Assembly: GCF_000307025.1 (NCBI RefSeq)
Contig: NC_018584.1
Location: 1,984,001 to 2,048,000, forward strand
DNA length: 64,000 nt
Source of the DNA: Listeria monocytogenes ATCC 19117
Lineage (GTDB): Bacteria; Bacillota; Bacilli; Lactobacillales; Listeriaceae
Direction: 5' to 3'
Part shown: positions 54,930 to 64,000 of the stretch, piece by piece
Position numbering within the stretch: the first letter of the stretch is position 1
How the letters are laid out: each line of letters starts with the position of its first letter
The notes under the pieces: generated by a model
Told to the model about the DNA's origin: nothing
Seen by the model: only the letters and a program-made list of their open reading frames with translations
Databases searched by the model: none
Position numbers and translations under genes: made by a program

Positions 54930-55487
54930 TTATTCATTTTCTTCTATTAATAGTTGCATTTTCCAGTACTGTATCGCGTACATTGTTTTTGCGTCATGAA
55001 TGCATTGTTGTGCTATTAATTGTTCTGCTTCTTCCAGCGTTACTTTGACTAAATTAATAAATTCATCTGCATCTTGCGCCAATGGATGCTCCATTTTCCG
55101 GAGGTCACGCGCTACATAAATATATAAAAGTTCACTAGCAAACCCAGGTGATGTATAAAAAGAAGTGAGATACGTTAAATCATCGGACTGAAAACCAGTT
55201 TCTTCTTCTAGTTCCCGTTTTGCGGTCACGAGCGGATCTTCCCCTGGCTCCATTTTACCAGCTGGAATTTCGATAATGTTTTTTTCGAGTGGCTTTCGGA
55301 ATTGCTCTACTAAGTACATTCTTCCATCTGCTGAAAAAGGTATAATTGCCACACCACCGGGATGCTTGACGATTTCGCGCTTGCCCTTTTCCCCGTTTGG
55401 TAACTCCACATCATCTACTTGCAATTCAATAATATTTCCGCTAAAAATCTTTTCTGTATGAAGCGTTTTTTCCTCTAGTGAGTCCAT
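54930..55487 (-). CDS. nudF: ADP-ribose pyrophosphatase (Nudix hydrolase)
   Basis: Cleaves ADP-ribose to AMP and ribose 5-phosphate. The protein has 185 residues. The Nudix box spans residues 77-99 with the pattern G-x5-E-x7-REL-EE-x-G. PGGVAIIPF and QFRKPLEK are further family motifs. ATG 55487 is five bases after AGGTGG; a GTG three codons earlier overlaps that site. Monocistronic as far as can be seen. Confidence 0.88.
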   Translation of the reverse strand: MDSLEEKTLHTEKIFSGNIIELQVDDVELPNGEKGKREIVKHPGGVAIIPFSADGRMYLVEQFRKPLEKNIIEIPAGKMEPGEDPLVTAKRELEEETGFQSDDLTYLTSFYTSPGFASELLYIYVARDLRKMEHPLAQDADEFINLVKVTLEEAEQLIAQQCIHDAKTMYAIQYWKMQLLIEENE

Positions 55488-55580
55488 TTCTGCCACCTAC
55501 CTCTCATTTTTTTCATTATAACATAACTAAGTCCGAGTTTAATTTACATCGCACGACTGATAACATCTATTTTCTAAATA

Positions 55581-55589
55581 TGGTATGAT
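55581..55589 (+). promoter_or_regulatory. Possible extended -10 promoter of xpaC-telA
   Basis: TGG-TATGAT about 170 bp before xpaC, in the 273-bp divergent gap with nudF. No good -35 is visible, and nothing else is recognisable in this gap. Confidence 0.35.
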
Positions 55590-55760
55590 AAGAACAAATA
55601 AAGGACAATTTCTAAAATATAAAAACCATTCAGCTTGCCTAGTTTTCGCTTACAAAATATACTTAAATGGTAGGTTAATTTCCATCAATCTTTATTTTAG
55701 AAAAATTTACTATAAGAAAAGCGGACCTTTTAAACAGGTACTTAAAGGAGAAGATGTATA

Positions 55761-56420
55761 ATGACCGTTTTTAAAAAGATATTAGCATTCACAGGTTCCA
55801 TTTTCCTTGTCATGCTTTTGGCTGGTATCCTCACTTCACTAATCCATAGTGGTTTGGTAATTGCAGCAATTGTTATCGCTGTTGCGGCTATCCTATTTTT
55901 CTTTTCATCTAAAGCTGGGGACCGTGCGCAAATGATTGCAACTGGATTAACCAAGAAAGAATATAAATATATTCGCACTAACTTAGAAGAGGCACGTGTG
56001 AAAATTATCCGCCTTCAAAAAATCATGACTCAAAACAAAGCGTTATATTCTTTCCAAGAGCGTAACAAAACACTTTTACTTACAAAAAGAATTTATGGCA
56101 TTGTAAAAGATGAGCCAAAACGTTTTTATGAAGCAGAAGATTTCTTTTTCTCCCATCTTGACTCTTTAGTGGAGCTAACAGAAAAATATGCTTTCTTAGA
56201 AAAACAACCCGTAAAAGACAAAAAAATCTATCAAACACTTTCTGATACGCGCACACTTTTAAATGATTTAAGTCGTGTTATTGAAAAGGATTTATTTACA
56301 CTTTTGAATCAAGATGTGAACAACCTTGACTTCGAACTAGAAGTAGCGAAAAACTCCATTTCTAAACAGAAAAAGAAATTTGAAAGGGGTACAAAAGATG
56401 ACCGAGAACAAGCCAAGTGA
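55761..56420 (+). CDS. xpaC: XpaC-like membrane protein
   Basis: Protein of 219 residues. Two adjacent membrane helices lie at about 8-27 and 32-50. A helical, highly charged cytoplasmic domain with coiled-coil character follows. The family name comes from Bacillus XpaC (5-bromo-4-chloroindolyl phosphate hydrolysis), but its real function is unclear. It is always paired with a TelA protein, as here; the two genes overlap by 23 bp. AAAGGAG precedes the ATG. Confidence 0.82.
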   Translation: MTVFKKILAFTGSIFLVMLLAGILTSLIHSGLVIAAIVIAVAAILFFFSSKAGDRAQMIATGLTKKEYKYIRTNLEEARVKIIRLQKIMTQNKALYSFQERNKTLLLTKRIYGIVKDEPKRFYEAEDFFFSHLDSLVELTEKYAFLEKQPVKDKKIYQTLSDTRTLLNDLSRVIEKDLFTLLNQDVNNLDFELEVAKNSISKQKKKFERGTKDDREQAK

Positions 56421-57597
56421 AGAAACAAATGAATTAAAAGATTTAGTAGTTGAAAAAGAATTCAACCAAACGTTAGATGATCTCCTTGCTAACCCGTTTG
56501 GATCAGATGGTGAATCAGCTGCAAGTATCGTAAATAATGAAACAGATGCAGCTCCTCGCCTTGTCGATATGCTTACTGAAACAAATAAAAAACAAGCATT
56601 AGAGTTATCCAAACAAATCGAACCTGGAAATCAAGCAGCGATTCTTGGATACGGAGCTCCAGCCCAAGCCAAACTCCACGATTTTTCTCATTCAATGTTA
56701 GCACATGTACAAAAGCAAGATGTTGGACCAATTGGCGATATTATTAGCGATTTAATGTATCGTTTACAAGAAGCGGATCCCGATGAACTTGCCGCTCGTA
56801 ATAAAAATGTTTTCACTAAAATGTTCCACCGAGTAAAACAATCCATCAACGAAATTACTTCTAAATATCAAAAAATTGGTACCCAAATTGACCGCATCGC
56901 GTTGAAACTGGAACATTCCAAAAAGCGTTTAATGGAAGATAACTCTTTCCTAGAACAGCTTTATGATAAAAATAAAGATTACTTCCAAGCACTTAACATC
57001 TACATTGCTGCTGGAGAATTAAAATTAGAAGAAATTAATACAAAAATGCTCCCAGAACTTCGCAAAAAAGCAGAACAAACTGGCGACCAAATGGATTACC
57101 AAGAAGTGAATGACTTAACGCAATTTGCTGACCGTCTGGATAAACGAGTATATGATTTACGCCTAAGCCGTCAAATCACTATCCAACAAGCACCGCAAAT
57201 CCGCTTAATCCAAAATACAAACCAGGCACTTGCTGAAAAAATCCAGTCTTCCATTATGACTGCGATTCCACTTTGGAAAAACCAAGTAGCTATCGCGCTT
57301 ACCTTGCTTCGTCAACAACAAGCCGTAGCAGCTCAGCGCCAAGTTTCTGAAACAACGAACGAACTTCTAAAACGAAACGCCGATATGCTAAAAACAAACG
57401 CTATCGAAACAGCGCGTGAAAACGAAAGAGGTATCGTAGACATCGAAACACTTAAAGAAACGCAGTCCAGCTTAATTGAAACCTTGCAAGAAACGCTTAA
57501 AATCCAACAAGAAGGCCGTGCTAAACGTGCCGTAGCAGAGAAAGAACTTGTAACAATGGAACAAGAACTTAAAGAACGTTTACTGGAAATGAAATAA
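56398..57597 (+). CDS. telA: TelA-family toxic anion resistance protein (YaaN-like)
   Basis: Protein of 399 residues, almost all helical and rich in coiled coil. It has a conserved [17 protein letters not shown] segment near residue 85-101 and belongs to the TelA family, linked in some species to tellurite, nisin and cell-envelope stress tolerance. In L. monocytogenes the homologue is connected to lantibiotic tolerance as far as I recall. ATG 56398 has GGGG eight bases upstream; the frame extends six codons further inside xpaC. Ends at a perfect terminator. Confidence 0.87.
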   Translation: MTENKPSEETNELKDLVVEKEFNQTLDDLLANPFGSDGESAASIVNNETDAAPRLVDMLTETNKKQALELSKQIEPGNQAAILGYGAPAQAKLHDFSHSMLAHVQKQDVGPIGDIISDLMYRLQEADPDELAARNKNVFTKMFHRVKQSINEITSKYQKIGTQIDRIALKLEHSKKRLMEDNSFLEQLYDKNKDYFQALNIYIAAGELKLEEINTKMLPELRKKAEQTGDQMDYQEVNDLTQFADRLDKRVYDLRLSRQITIQQAPQIRLIQNTNQALAEKIQSSIMTAIPLWKNQVAIALTLLRQQQAVAAQRQVSETTNELLKRNADMLKTNAIETARENERGIVDIETLKETQSSLIETLQETLKIQQEGRAKRAVAEKELVTMEQELKERLLEMK

Positions 57598-57598
57598 T

Positions 57599-57636
57599 CA
57601 AAAAGGCTAGCACCTAAATCGTGCTAGCCTTTTTTA
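57599..57636. terminator. Bidirectional terminator between telA and dinB
   Basis: AAAAAGGCTAGCAC-CTAAATC-GTGCTAGCCTTTTT, a perfect stem between convergent genes. Confidence 0.92.
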
Positions 57637-58704
57637 TAGTCCTTCTAAACGTAAATTTTCAAAATAAACGGGTTTTAAATTGGTTACAGTAAGCCCAATC
57701 AAACGAATACTATCCTGACCAGTATAGCTTTCTCTTAAAAGAAGGGCCGCCGCTTGATAAATTTGACTTGCATCATTGGTATATTCGTTTAAAGTAAGCC
57801 GCTTAGTAATGGTTGTAAAGTCACTGTAGCGTAGTTTTAGTACTACCGTCTTACCATGTTTTTGTAGTTTAATGAGCCGTTCTTCTACTTTTTTGGCAAA
57901 TTGCATGAGGCTTTGTTCGAGAACTCGGCTATCTAACACATTAAATTCAAAAGTAGTTTCTTTACCAACGGACTTGCGATCACGATGCGGATTCACAATG
58001 TTGTTAGAACGACCTCGAACATGTCGATATAAATGATAGCCATGTTTGTGTAATTCGCGAATAAGGTCCCACTCGCTCCACTTCTTCAAATCTGCTCCCG
58101 TTTCAATTCCTAAACGATGCAATTTTTCTGCGGTTACTTTCCCTACCCCATAAAATTTAGTGACTGGTATTTGTTCTAAAAAGGCTTCTGCTTCTTCTGG
58201 TGTAACTACCGTAATACCAGCAGGTTTCTTAAAATCAGAAGCGATTTTTGCGATAAATTTATTAAATGATACGCCGGCAGAAGCAGTTAGACCAAGCTCT
58301 TGGTAAATCGTCTGCTGAATCTCGCGTGCAACCATTGTGGCGGATTTCATTCCTTTTTTGTTTTCAGTTACATCCAGATAAGCTTCATCTAAAGAGAGCG
58401 GTTCGATAATATCCGTATATCTGGAAAAGATCTCGCGGATTTGATTAGAAACCTCTACATAATGAGCCATATTGCCGTGAATAAAAATACCGTTCGGACA
58501 AAGTTTAGCAGCTTGCCTGGTGGGCATAGCTGAATGCACACCGAATTTGCGCGCTTCATAAGAACAAGTCGCAACAACTCCGCGTTTATTAGGGTCTCCA
58601 CCAATAATAAGTGGCTTCCCTCGAAACTCAGGATGGTCGCGTTGTTCCACAGATGCATAAAAAGCGTCCATATCAATATGAATAATTTTTCTACTCGTAT
58701 CCAT
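57634..58704 (-). CDS. dinB: DNA polymerase IV (Y-family)
   Basis: Error-prone translesion polymerase of 356 residues. Catalytic carboxylates are D11 in HIDMDAFYASVE and D106-E107 in SLDEAYLD. YEARKFGV and VSFNKFIAKIASDFKKPAG are Y-family motifs. The C-terminal little-finger domain is complete. No clear beta-clamp peptide stands out at the C-terminus. A LexA box between promoter and ribosome site places it in the SOS response. Confidence 0.93.
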   Translation of the reverse strand: MDTSRKIIHIDMDAFYASVEQRDHPEFRGKPLIIGGDPNKRGVVATCSYEARKFGVHSAMPTRQAAKLCPNGIFIHGNMAHYVEVSNQIREIFSRYTDIIEPLSLDEAYLDVTENKKGMKSATMVAREIQQTIYQELGLTASAGVSFNKFIAKIASDFKKPAGITVVTPEEAEAFLEQIPVTKFYGVGKVTAEKLHRLGIETGADLKKWSEWDLIRELHKHGYHLYRHVRGRSNNIVNPHRDRKSVGKETTFEFNVLDSRVLEQSLMQFAKKVEERLIKLQKHGKTVVLKLRYSDFTTITKRLTLNEYTNDASQIYQAAALLLRESYTGQDSIRLIGLTVTNLKPVYFENLRLEGL

Positions 58705-58723
58705 AACTGCATCTCCTCCGAAA

Positions 58724-58737
58724 CGAACAAACGTTCT
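58724..58737. promoter_or_regulatory. LexA (SOS) box of dinB
   Basis: CGAACAAACGTTCT matches the Gram-positive LexA site CGAAC-N4-GTTCG at 9 of 10 fixed positions, 20 bp before the start codon. Confidence 0.85.
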
Positions 58738-58743
58738 TATTCA

Positions 58744-58772
58744 ATTATAAAGGTTATCCTCATTAATTACAA
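58744..58772 (-). promoter_or_regulatory. SigA promoter of dinB
   Basis: On the minus strand TTGTAA and a perfect TATAAT are 17 bp apart. The LexA box lies just downstream of the -10. Confidence 0.78.
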
Positions 58773-58773
58773 G

Positions 58774-58804
58774 AAAAAAATACCCTATTTTCATAAGATA
58801 TTTT
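58774..58804 (-). terminator. Weak terminator after the short-chain dehydrogenase
   Basis: On the minus strand AAATATC and GGGTATTT pair, followed by a T run; the stem is short. Confidence 0.4.
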
Positions 58805-58812
58805 CTTCCATT

Positions 58813-59604
58813 TTATTTCTTTAAAAATGCCCCTTTACCGAAGAATTCGATAACTTGTGGCATTACTTGATAAAGTCGTGTTGCTATATTCATTACAAAA
58901 GGTAAATTGATTTCGCGACGCTTAGTTCCCATAATTTGTACTGTTTTACGCGCAACCTTTTCTGGCTTTAACACTAATTTGCCAACTGTTTCTAAATAGT
59001 TTCCTGATTTATCCGCTACATCGAAAAAGTTTGTGGCAATCGGGCCAGGATTAATCGTTGTAACATGGATTTTATCTGGCATTAGTTCTAAACGAAGTGC
59101 ATTAGAAAAGCCTAAAACCGCATATTTCGTGGCTGAATAAACGGTTGATTTAGGTGTAGCGATTTTAGCGGCTTGGGAAGCAATATTAATAATATGTCCA
59201 GCTTTGCGCGCTTGCATTTGCGGTAAAATCAGTTGTGTGAGTTGAATTAAGCCAAGTACATTCGTATCAAACATTTTTTCAATTGTCTCAAATGGAATAT
59301 CTACCGCATTTTCAAATAAACCAAAACCTGCACAGTTGACTAACACATCAATTTGATAGGATGCATTTATCTCTGCGCTGACTTGTTTCACTTGCTCAAA
59401 ATCAGTCATATCTAAAGTAAAATAAGTCGCTTCTACTGAAAAATTATCATGTATATCTTTTTGTAATTCTATTAATTTTTTCGTACTTCTGGCTGTTATA
59501 ATAACATTACCACCGGACATAGCAACTTGTCTTGCGATTTCAGCTCCAAGACCGTTAGAAGCTCCGGTAATTAAAACCGTTTTATTCTTCAAAAAAGGGT
59601 TCAT
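58813..59604 (-). CDS. Short-chain dehydrogenase/reductase (YqjQ-like)
   Basis: Classical SDR of 263 residues. The cofactor motif TGASNGLG is at 13-20. The catalytic set is S142, Y155 and K159. The substrate is unknown. ATG 59604 is seven bases after GGAGAG; the TTG five codons earlier overlaps that site. It follows rnz by four bases on the same strand, matching the rnz-yqjQ pair of Bacillus. Confidence 0.85.
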   Translation of the reverse strand: MNPFLKNKTVLITGASNGLGAEIARQVAMSGGNVIITARSTKKLIELQKDIHDNFSVEATYFTLDMTDFEQVKQVSAEINASYQIDVLVNCAGFGLFENAVDIPFETIEKMFDTNVLGLIQLTQLILPQMQARKAGHIINIASQAAKIATPKSTVYSATKYAVLGFSNALRLELMPDKIHVTTINPGPIATNFFDVADKSGNYLETVGKLVLKPEKVARKTVQIMGTKRREINLPFVMNIATRLYQVMPQVIEFFGKGAFLKK

Positions 59605-59608
59605 TTTG

Positions 59609-60529
59609 TCACTCTCCAATTGGAAAAACAGCTAAGTCATAAGCTATTTCAGTATTTTCAAAAATAGTTTTTGCTTCTATTAATAGTTCTTTACTTGCAT
59701 CTCGATCATATCTTGAGCTGATATGGGTTAAAATTAATTTTTTGACATTGGCGGTTTTAGCAAGATTGGCTGCTTGAAGCGTTGTAGAATGCATGTATTC
59801 TCCTGCCATTTTTGCTTTATCGCCTTCAAACGTTGCTTCATGAACCAAAATATCGGCATTCAGTGCTAGTTCTAGTTCGTTAGCAGTTTCTTTTGTATCA
59901 CCAAAAATACTAATAATCTTCCCTTTTTGCGGCTCTCCGATATAATTTTTACCATCAATGACGCGTCCATCAGCTAATGTTACGATTTCGCCGTTTTTCA
60001 GCTTTTGAAAAACCGGTCCCGCTTCGACGCCGTCCGCTTTTAATTTTTCAGCATTGAGTGCACCTTGTTTATCTTTTTCGACAATACGGTAACCAAAGCT
60101 ACGTACGCCATGATCAAGATCGTCAGCTGTAACTAAAAACATTTCATCTTCAAAAATCAAACCTGGCTCTATTTCTTCAAAATTAATTTTATATGTAAGC
60201 CTTGTTCCACTGAGTCTTAAGGAAGTTTCGACATATTCTGCTATTCCGGCAGGACCGTAAATAGTCAAATTAGAGTCCCCTCCTTGAAAAGAACGACTAC
60301 TTAATAAGCCTGGCAGTCCAAAAATGTGATCTCCGTGCATGTGAGTAATAAAGATTTTTTCTAGTTTACTAAGTTTAATTTGGCTTCGCATGATTTGGTG
60401 TTGTGTTGCCTCTCCGCAATCAAATAGCCAAATTGTATTTCGTTCATTTAACATTGAAAGTGCGATGGATGTGACATTACGGCCTCGCGACGGTACGCCT
60501 GCTCCAGTTCCTAGAAAAACAAGTTCCAT
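59609..60529 (-). CDS. rnz: Ribonuclease Z
   Basis: Metallo-beta-lactamase endonuclease of 306 residues that trims tRNA 3' ends. The zinc motif HMHGDH is at 63-68. Further ligands are in IFGDTKET and HEATFEG and in the late [11 protein letters not shown] 60529 fits family length and the usual [11 protein letters not shown] start. The ATG four codons earlier (60541) lies almost on top of AAGGGA, so the start remains a little open. Confidence 0.94.
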   Translation of the reverse strand: MELVFLGTGAGVPSRGRNVTSIALSMLNERNTIWLFDCGEATQHQIMRSQIKLSKLEKIFITHMHGDHIFGLPGLLSSRSFQGGDSNLTIYGPAGIAEYVETSLRLSGTRLTYKINFEEIEPGLIFEDEMFLVTADDLDHGVRSFGYRIVEKDKQGALNAEKLKADGVEAGPVFQKLKNGEIVTLADGRVIDGKNYIGEPQKGKIISIFGDTKETANELELALNADILVHEATFEGDKAKMAGEYMHSTTLQAANLAKTANVKKLILTHISSRYDRDASKELLIEAKTIFENTEIAYDLAVFPIGE

Positions 60530-60665
60530 AATCTGTTTCATTCCCTTCCCAGTTCGTGTCTTATTTTATCATATTCTTAAACGAACAGGAAATAAACATT
60601 TCTAAGAAAAAACCCTTATAATTCAGAAATAACTGTCAAATTAAAAAAATATTCAAACCAAACAG

Positions 60666-60694
60666 TTGCACAAATGCTTCTTTATGGATAAAAT
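60666..60694 (+). promoter_or_regulatory. SigA promoter of zwf
   Basis: TTGCAC and TAAAAT are 17 bp apart, 136 bp before zwf. The leader that follows contains a hairpin CTAAGAAA/TTTCTTAG at 60763-60782. Confidence 0.6.
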
Positions 60695-60829
60695 AGTATG
60701 GACTAATGAGGAAAATTAATAGCTCATTTAATAAGGCCTTTTTTTGTGGGGTTCTTTTCAAACTAAGAAATCTTTTTCTTAGCAGTTAATTTTTGCCATT
60801 AAGAGAATAAGAAAGAGGGTAAATGACGT

Positions 60830-62305
60830 ATGACAGATGAGTTAGAACAAAAAGCACTGATTACTATTTTTGGCGGTACGGGAGATTTGGCAAATCGCAA
60901 ACTTTACCCTTCGCTATATCATTTGTACAGTAAGGGATCTCTTGGCGACAATTTTGCTGTTATTGGAACGGCTCGTCGTGAATGGAGTAACGATTTCTTC
61001 CGTGATAAAGTAAAAGAGTCTATCAAAGACATTGACGGTTCCGAAAAAGACGCGGATGCATTTGCTTCTCACTTCTACTATCAATCTCATGATGTGACAA
61101 ATAAAGAATCTTATGTAACTTTAAAAGATTTGTCTGATGAATTAGATGCAAAATACGAATTAGGTGGCAATCGCCTCTTCTATCTTGCAATGGCGCCGAA
61201 TTTCTTTGGAACTATCGCAAGTCGCATTAAATCTGAAGGATTTGTAGATACAGATGGCTTTCATCGTTTAATTATCGAAAAACCATTTGGTCACGATTTA
61301 GCTAGTGCAGAAGAATTAAATAATTCGCTTCGTCAAGCATTTAAAGAAGATGAAATTTATCGTATTGACCATTATTTAGGAAAAGAAATGATCCAAAATA
61401 TCTCGGTTATTCGTTTTGCAAATTCTATCATTGAATCGCTTTGGAATAATCGTTACATCGATAACATCCAAGTTACTTTAACTGAGGTGCTTGGGGTTGA
61501 AGATCGTGGGCGCTATTACGATGAAAGTGGCGCGCTTCGAGACATGGTTCAAAACCATATTCTCCAAATCGTTTCTCTACTTGCGATGGAGCCACCAATT
61601 AACTTAACGACACGCGAGATTCGTCATGAAAAAGTTCGCGCGCTTCGTTCCTTACGCGTTTTTGAAGGTAAAGAAGTTCACCAAAACTTTATTCGTGGTC
61701 AGTACGGTCCTGGTGAAGTAGGTGGCAAAGAACTCAAAGGCTATCGTCAAGAAGATAATGTGGATCCTCATTCCAATACGGAAACGTTTGTTGCAGCCAA
61801 ACTAGAAATCGATAACTTCCGCTGGGCTGGCGTTCCATTTTATATTCGCACGGGTAAACGTCTTGCGAAGAAAACGACCCAAATTGCGATTCAGTTCAAA
61901 GATGTACCGCTGAATTTATTTGGTCAACAACAATCGCTTGGTGGTAATGTGCTTGTTATTCATATCCAACCGGACGAAGGTATTACACTTCATTTGAACG
62001 TCAAAGAACCTGGTCAAGGTATGGTTACAATGCCAGTCAACTTAAATTATATTCATTCCTCTCCAGACGGCATGAACACACCTGAGGCTTACGAAAAATT
62101 GATTCTAGACTGTCTTCGCGGTGATGCGACTTACTTCTCTCACTGGGATGAAGTATCACTATCATGGAACTTTATTGACCATATAGCAGATGTTTGGACA
62201 AATACGAAAGATCATTTCCCGAACTACAAATCCGGTTCGATGGGGCCTAAAGAAGCAGACGACCTCATTCAACGCGACGGATTCCAGTGGTTCCCAATCG
62301 ATTAA
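60830..62305 (+). CDS. zwf: Glucose-6-phosphate 1-dehydrogenase
   Basis: First enzyme of the oxidative pentose phosphate pathway, making NADPH and 6-phosphogluconolactone. The protein has 491 residues. The cofactor motif GGTGDLANRKLYPSL starts at 15. EKPFG is at 150-154 and the active-site RIDHYLGKE at 178-186. AGAGGG lies ten bases before the ATG. Divergent from rnz and closed by a terminator. Confidence 0.96.
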   Translation: MTDELEQKALITIFGGTGDLANRKLYPSLYHLYSKGSLGDNFAVIGTARREWSNDFFRDKVKESIKDIDGSEKDADAFASHFYYQSHDVTNKESYVTLKDLSDELDAKYELGGNRLFYLAMAPNFFGTIASRIKSEGFVDTDGFHRLIIEKPFGHDLASAEELNNSLRQAFKEDEIYRIDHYLGKEMIQNISVIRFANSIIESLWNNRYIDNIQVTLTEVLGVEDRGRYYDESGALRDMVQNHILQIVSLLAMEPPINLTTREIRHEKVRALRSLRVFEGKEVHQNFIRGQYGPGEVGGKELKGYRQEDNVDPHSNTETFVAAKLEIDNFRWAGVPFYIRTGKRLAKKTTQIAIQFKDVPLNLFGQQQSLGGNVLVIHIQPDEGITLHLNVKEPGQGMVTMPVNLNYIHSSPDGMNTPEAYEKLILDCLRGDATYFSHWDEVSLSWNFIDHIADVWTNTKDHFPNYKSGSMGPKEADDLIQRDGFQWFPID

Positions 62306-62306
62306 T

Positions 62307-62352
62307 CAAAAAACCAGAAATATGGCTACCCTAGCCTATTTCTGGTTTTCTT
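62307..62352 (+). terminator. Terminator after zwf
   Basis: AAAACCAGAAATA / TATTTCTGGTTTT with an inner GGCTA/TAGCC stem. Confidence 0.85.
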
Positions 62353-62359
62353 TGTTTAC

Positions 62360-62387
62360 TTGCAAAAACCCCTATGCATGTTAGAAT
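62360..62387 (+). promoter_or_regulatory. Promoter of the yueI-like gene
   Basis: TTGCAA and TAGAAT are 16 bp apart with TGT before the -10. Confidence 0.55.
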
Positions 62388-62423
62388 AGAGAGGAAAACT
62401 AACTAGTTAAAGGAGCTCATATA

Positions 62424-62855
62424 ATGGCTGAAAATATTGATGACTACTTAGAAAAAGGCATGTATGGGGCAAAAGAGATTAATCCCGCTGAGAAGAAAAA
62501 ATATTTAGGAACTTATCGCGAACGTGTTTTAGTTGCACTCACAAAAGAGGAAGTTTTGACCCAAGAGTATCTTCCAGAACTAGAAAAAGCAATACTAGAA
62601 AACAGTGACTCCAAGCTTCTTTTAAACGGATTACTCCATTATAATTCTTTACGCCCTTATATTAAACTAGCAGAAAAATGTAAACATGAATTTTCGATTG
62701 TTACTCGTTTAGAAGGTGAAACAGATATTTACCTCGTCCTCGCCTGTCAAAAAGCGGTAAACAAGGAAGACATTCATTTATATAAAGAAGCAGAAGTAGA
62801 ACAAGAAGAAGAACCTGTCTCGTTACTTGAGAAGGTTCGTAAACTGTTTAATTAA
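62424..62855 (+). CDS. YueI-family protein (DUF1694)
   Basis: Cytoplasmic protein of 143 residues with the DUF1694/YueI pattern: an N-terminal LEKGMYGAKEINPAEKKKYL, then a mixed alpha/beta core with LLLNGLLHYNSLRPYIKLAE. The C-terminus is acidic. Function unknown; the fold resembles the L7Ae/ribosomal L30e-like group only by general pattern. AAAGGAG precedes the ATG. Confidence 0.78.
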   Translation: MAENIDDYLEKGMYGAKEINPAEKKKYLGTYRERVLVALTKEEVLTQEYLPELEKAILENSDSKLLLNGLLHYNSLRPYIKLAEKCKHEFSIVTRLEGETDIYLVLACQKAVNKEDIHLYKEAEVEQEEEPVSLLEKVRKLFN

Positions 62856-62886
62856 GTTTTCCGCTTACTATTTAGGAGGTCGATTT

Positions 62887-63024
62887 ATGCTACACATTAT
62901 CACTCTGTCACTCGCTATTTTGATGGCGTTACAAACGATTTATTTCTTCATCCGTAAAAATGTTAATATGGGCGTTATGTTTTTGCTCATAACTGCTGCA
63001 CTTCTTTTACTCAGTACGATTTAA
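62887..63024 (+). CDS. Small two-helix membrane protein
   Basis: Protein of 45 residues with two hydrophobic helices (about 3-20 and 27-44) separated by a short basic loop RKNVN. AGGAGG lies seven bases before the ATG, so it is a well-supported small gene. No family recognised. It follows the yueI-like gene by 31 bp and its last 18 bp overlap the convergent gene on the other strand. Confidence 0.65.
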   Translation: MLHIITLSLAILMALQTIYFFIRKNVNMGVMFLLITAALLLLSTI

Positions 63025-63492
63025 TGGAATTCCTGTTTCGATAGCTTGCTTTAAATTTCGCTGCATGACACCAATTCCTGATGCCCCGTCAAGTGGGAAA
63101 TTAAATACTTGCTTACCATCCGTGATGCTCGTCAATAACCCTCTGAACTTTTTGCCGCCTAACATCGGAATTGGTTCGGTAGGGTTTATTTGTAGTTTCT
63201 GCCACTGCTCCTTTAATTCCTCGAGTTGAATCGTATCAGCACTAGTCCCTTTCATGGTGAAGCGGACATCATATGTTTTTGAAATAATATCGTCCGGTCG
63301 CAAAAAACCATATTTGGGGGATAATATTAAATATTCATTTGCAAACTGTTCCGCATAGGCTCTACTTAAACGATGAAATGTTCCTGTATACACTTCGCTT
63401 GCTTTTACTGGACCAATATCTGGCGACTTATCCCATATTTTTGGTTTTCCAGATGCAATAATAATCAGGTTCGTTTTATTGGATATTCCCAC
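63007..63492 (-). CDS. DUF6884-like protein
   Basis: Protein of 161 residues. It has IIIASGKPKIWDK at the N-terminus, then YTGTFHRLSRAYAEQF and LILSPKYGFLRPDD, the pattern of the DUF6884 family found near DNA-modification and nucleotide-related genes. Function unknown. The best start is GTG 63492, with GGAAG nine bases upstream; the longer frame is a shadow of the acetyltransferase gene. It overlaps that gene by 28 bp, so it is probably translated by coupling. Confidence 0.7.
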   Translation of the reverse strand: MGISNKTNLIIIASGKPKIWDKSPDIGPVKASEVYTGTFHRLSRAYAEQFANEYLILSPKYGFLRPDDIISKTYDVRFTMKGTSADTIQLEELKEQWQKLQINPTEPIPMLGGKKFRGLLTSITDGKQVFNFPLDGASGIGVMQRNLKQAIETGIPLNRTE

Positions 63493-63992
63493 ATCATCAC
63501 TCTTCCTTGTTTCTCTTCTGTATCTTTTTCTTTGATATGTACGAAATGGTTGTGTTTTAGTACTTGTATGGATGCCATGTTCTGCTCGTAGCTTCTGGCA
63601 AATATGCGATGAATGGCGGGCTGTTCTTCTAGCCAAGCAATCATACCTATAAGCGCTTCTGACATATAACCTTTATTTTGATAATCTGGTACGATGCTGT
63701 AGCCAATTTCGATTTCTCCCGTTTCGTCCGGATTTCCTTGTCCACCAATTTCGCCGATAATTTTATTTTCTTCTTTTAAAATGACTAGGCGTGTCCATTT
63801 AATCATTCTATCGTCTTTTTTCACGTTTTCTAATACATATGGTAAATAAAAAAAGAAATCAATTCCTGGCCAGTCAGGTGACACATGGTAGCCACTTGCT
63901 TTTTCCAAAGCTTCTGTCCCATTAATCGTTGCCTGAATCATTTCTAGTGTGTAATTAATTAATATTAATCGATCTGTCTCTAAATTATCCAC
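63465..63992 (-). CDS. GNAT-family N-acetyltransferase (start uncertain)
   Basis: Protein of 175 residues from a GTG at 63992. It starts LETDRLILINYTLEM, typical of RimJ/RimL-like acetyltransferases. IGEIGGQGN and EIGYSIVPDYQNKGYMSEAL form the acetyl-CoA site, and FARSYEQNMASIQVL is the final motif. The acceptor is unknown. The frame stays open to the window edge, so the true start may lie outside. Confidence 0.8.
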   Translation of the reverse strand: MDNLETDRLILINYTLEMIQATINGTEALEKASGYHVSPDWPGIDFFFYLPYVLENVKKDDRMIKWTRLVILKEENKIIGEIGGQGNPDETGEIEIGYSIVPDYQNKGYMSEALIGMIAWLEEQPAIHRIFARSYEQNMASIQVLKHNHFVHIKEKDTEEKQGRVMMWEYPIKRT

Positions 63993-64000
63993 AACAATAA

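Noticed and set aside
60695-60829. Riboswitch in the zwf leader
   Set aside because: Only a simple 8-bp hairpin in A/T-rich sequence; no known aptamer core and no leader terminator.
63493-63636. Longer start for the DUF6884-like protein
   Set aside because: The extra residues are Arg/His-rich and arise from the other frame of the acetyltransferase gene.

Overview
The window is low-GC Firmicute chromosome. Its gene content and order match Listeria sensu stricto, from memory the L. monocytogenes EGD-e interval around lmo1916 to lmo1981; the exact species cannot be fixed from the sequence alone. Pointers are the fhu/fur cluster, reoY, the aro block without trp genes, resDE without resABC, and a large LPXTG-type surface protein. 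Nearly all genes are on the minus strand. I see no rRNA, tRNA, CRISPR, prophage or insertion sequence.

Layout. 1-2700: tail of a serine hydrolase, then pyruvate formate-lyase. 2.7-7.4 kb: a flavoprotein, a YugP-like metallopeptidase, YpjA, ReoY (MurA stability) and the TPR protein YpiA. 7.4-13.7 kb: the aromatic amino acid operon aroC-aroB-aroH-hisC-tyrA-aroA. 13.8-17.5 kb: ndk, hepT, menG, hepS and folE (menaquinone side chain and folate). 17.6-25.9 kb: HU, a phosphatase, gpsA, der, the S1-like protein, cmk, asparaginase and a LysM protein. 26-29 kb: recQ-ypbB, with ferredoxin divergent. 29-35 kb: a 2003-residue cell-wall-anchored protein with seven Ig-like repeats. 35.3-36.3 kb: riboflavin transporter ribU behind an FMN riboswitch. 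36.3-46.8 kb: a thioesterase, resE/resD, rluB, scpB, scpA, lysA, pnp, deoB, xerD and fur. 47-52 kb: a Fur-boxed ferric hydroxamate transporter (fhuGBD, with fhuC divergent) and a ferredoxin-NADP reductase-like flavoprotein. 52.1-54.5 kb: a TetR-controlled ABC exporter whose ATPase gene is frameshifted in a poly-A run. 54.6-54.9 kb: a tiny TxpA/BsrG-like type I toxin gene with a coupled leader ORF and a candidate antisense RNA, absent from ordinary ORF calls. 54.9-64 kb: nudF, xpaC-telA, dinB (SOS), a short-chain dehydrogenase, rnz, zwf, a YueI protein and three small genes at the end.

How the parts fit. Against the B. subtilis order as I recall it, several blocks are missing here while flanking genes stay in place: qcrABC between reoY and ypjA, resABC between rluB and resD, trpEDCFBA between aroH and hisC, mtrB after folE, and spoIVA beside HU. 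The surface-protein gene sits where fer and ribU are adjacent in Bacillus. Iron control is dense: a perfect PerR-type box at fur, a perfect Fur-type box before fhuB, and two more boxes between fhuD and fhuC.

The most unusual items are the type I toxin-antitoxin-like locus near 54.7 kb, the homopolymer frameshift with a twin-operator promoter just before it, and the giant surface protein with a non-canonical IPKTG sorting motif.
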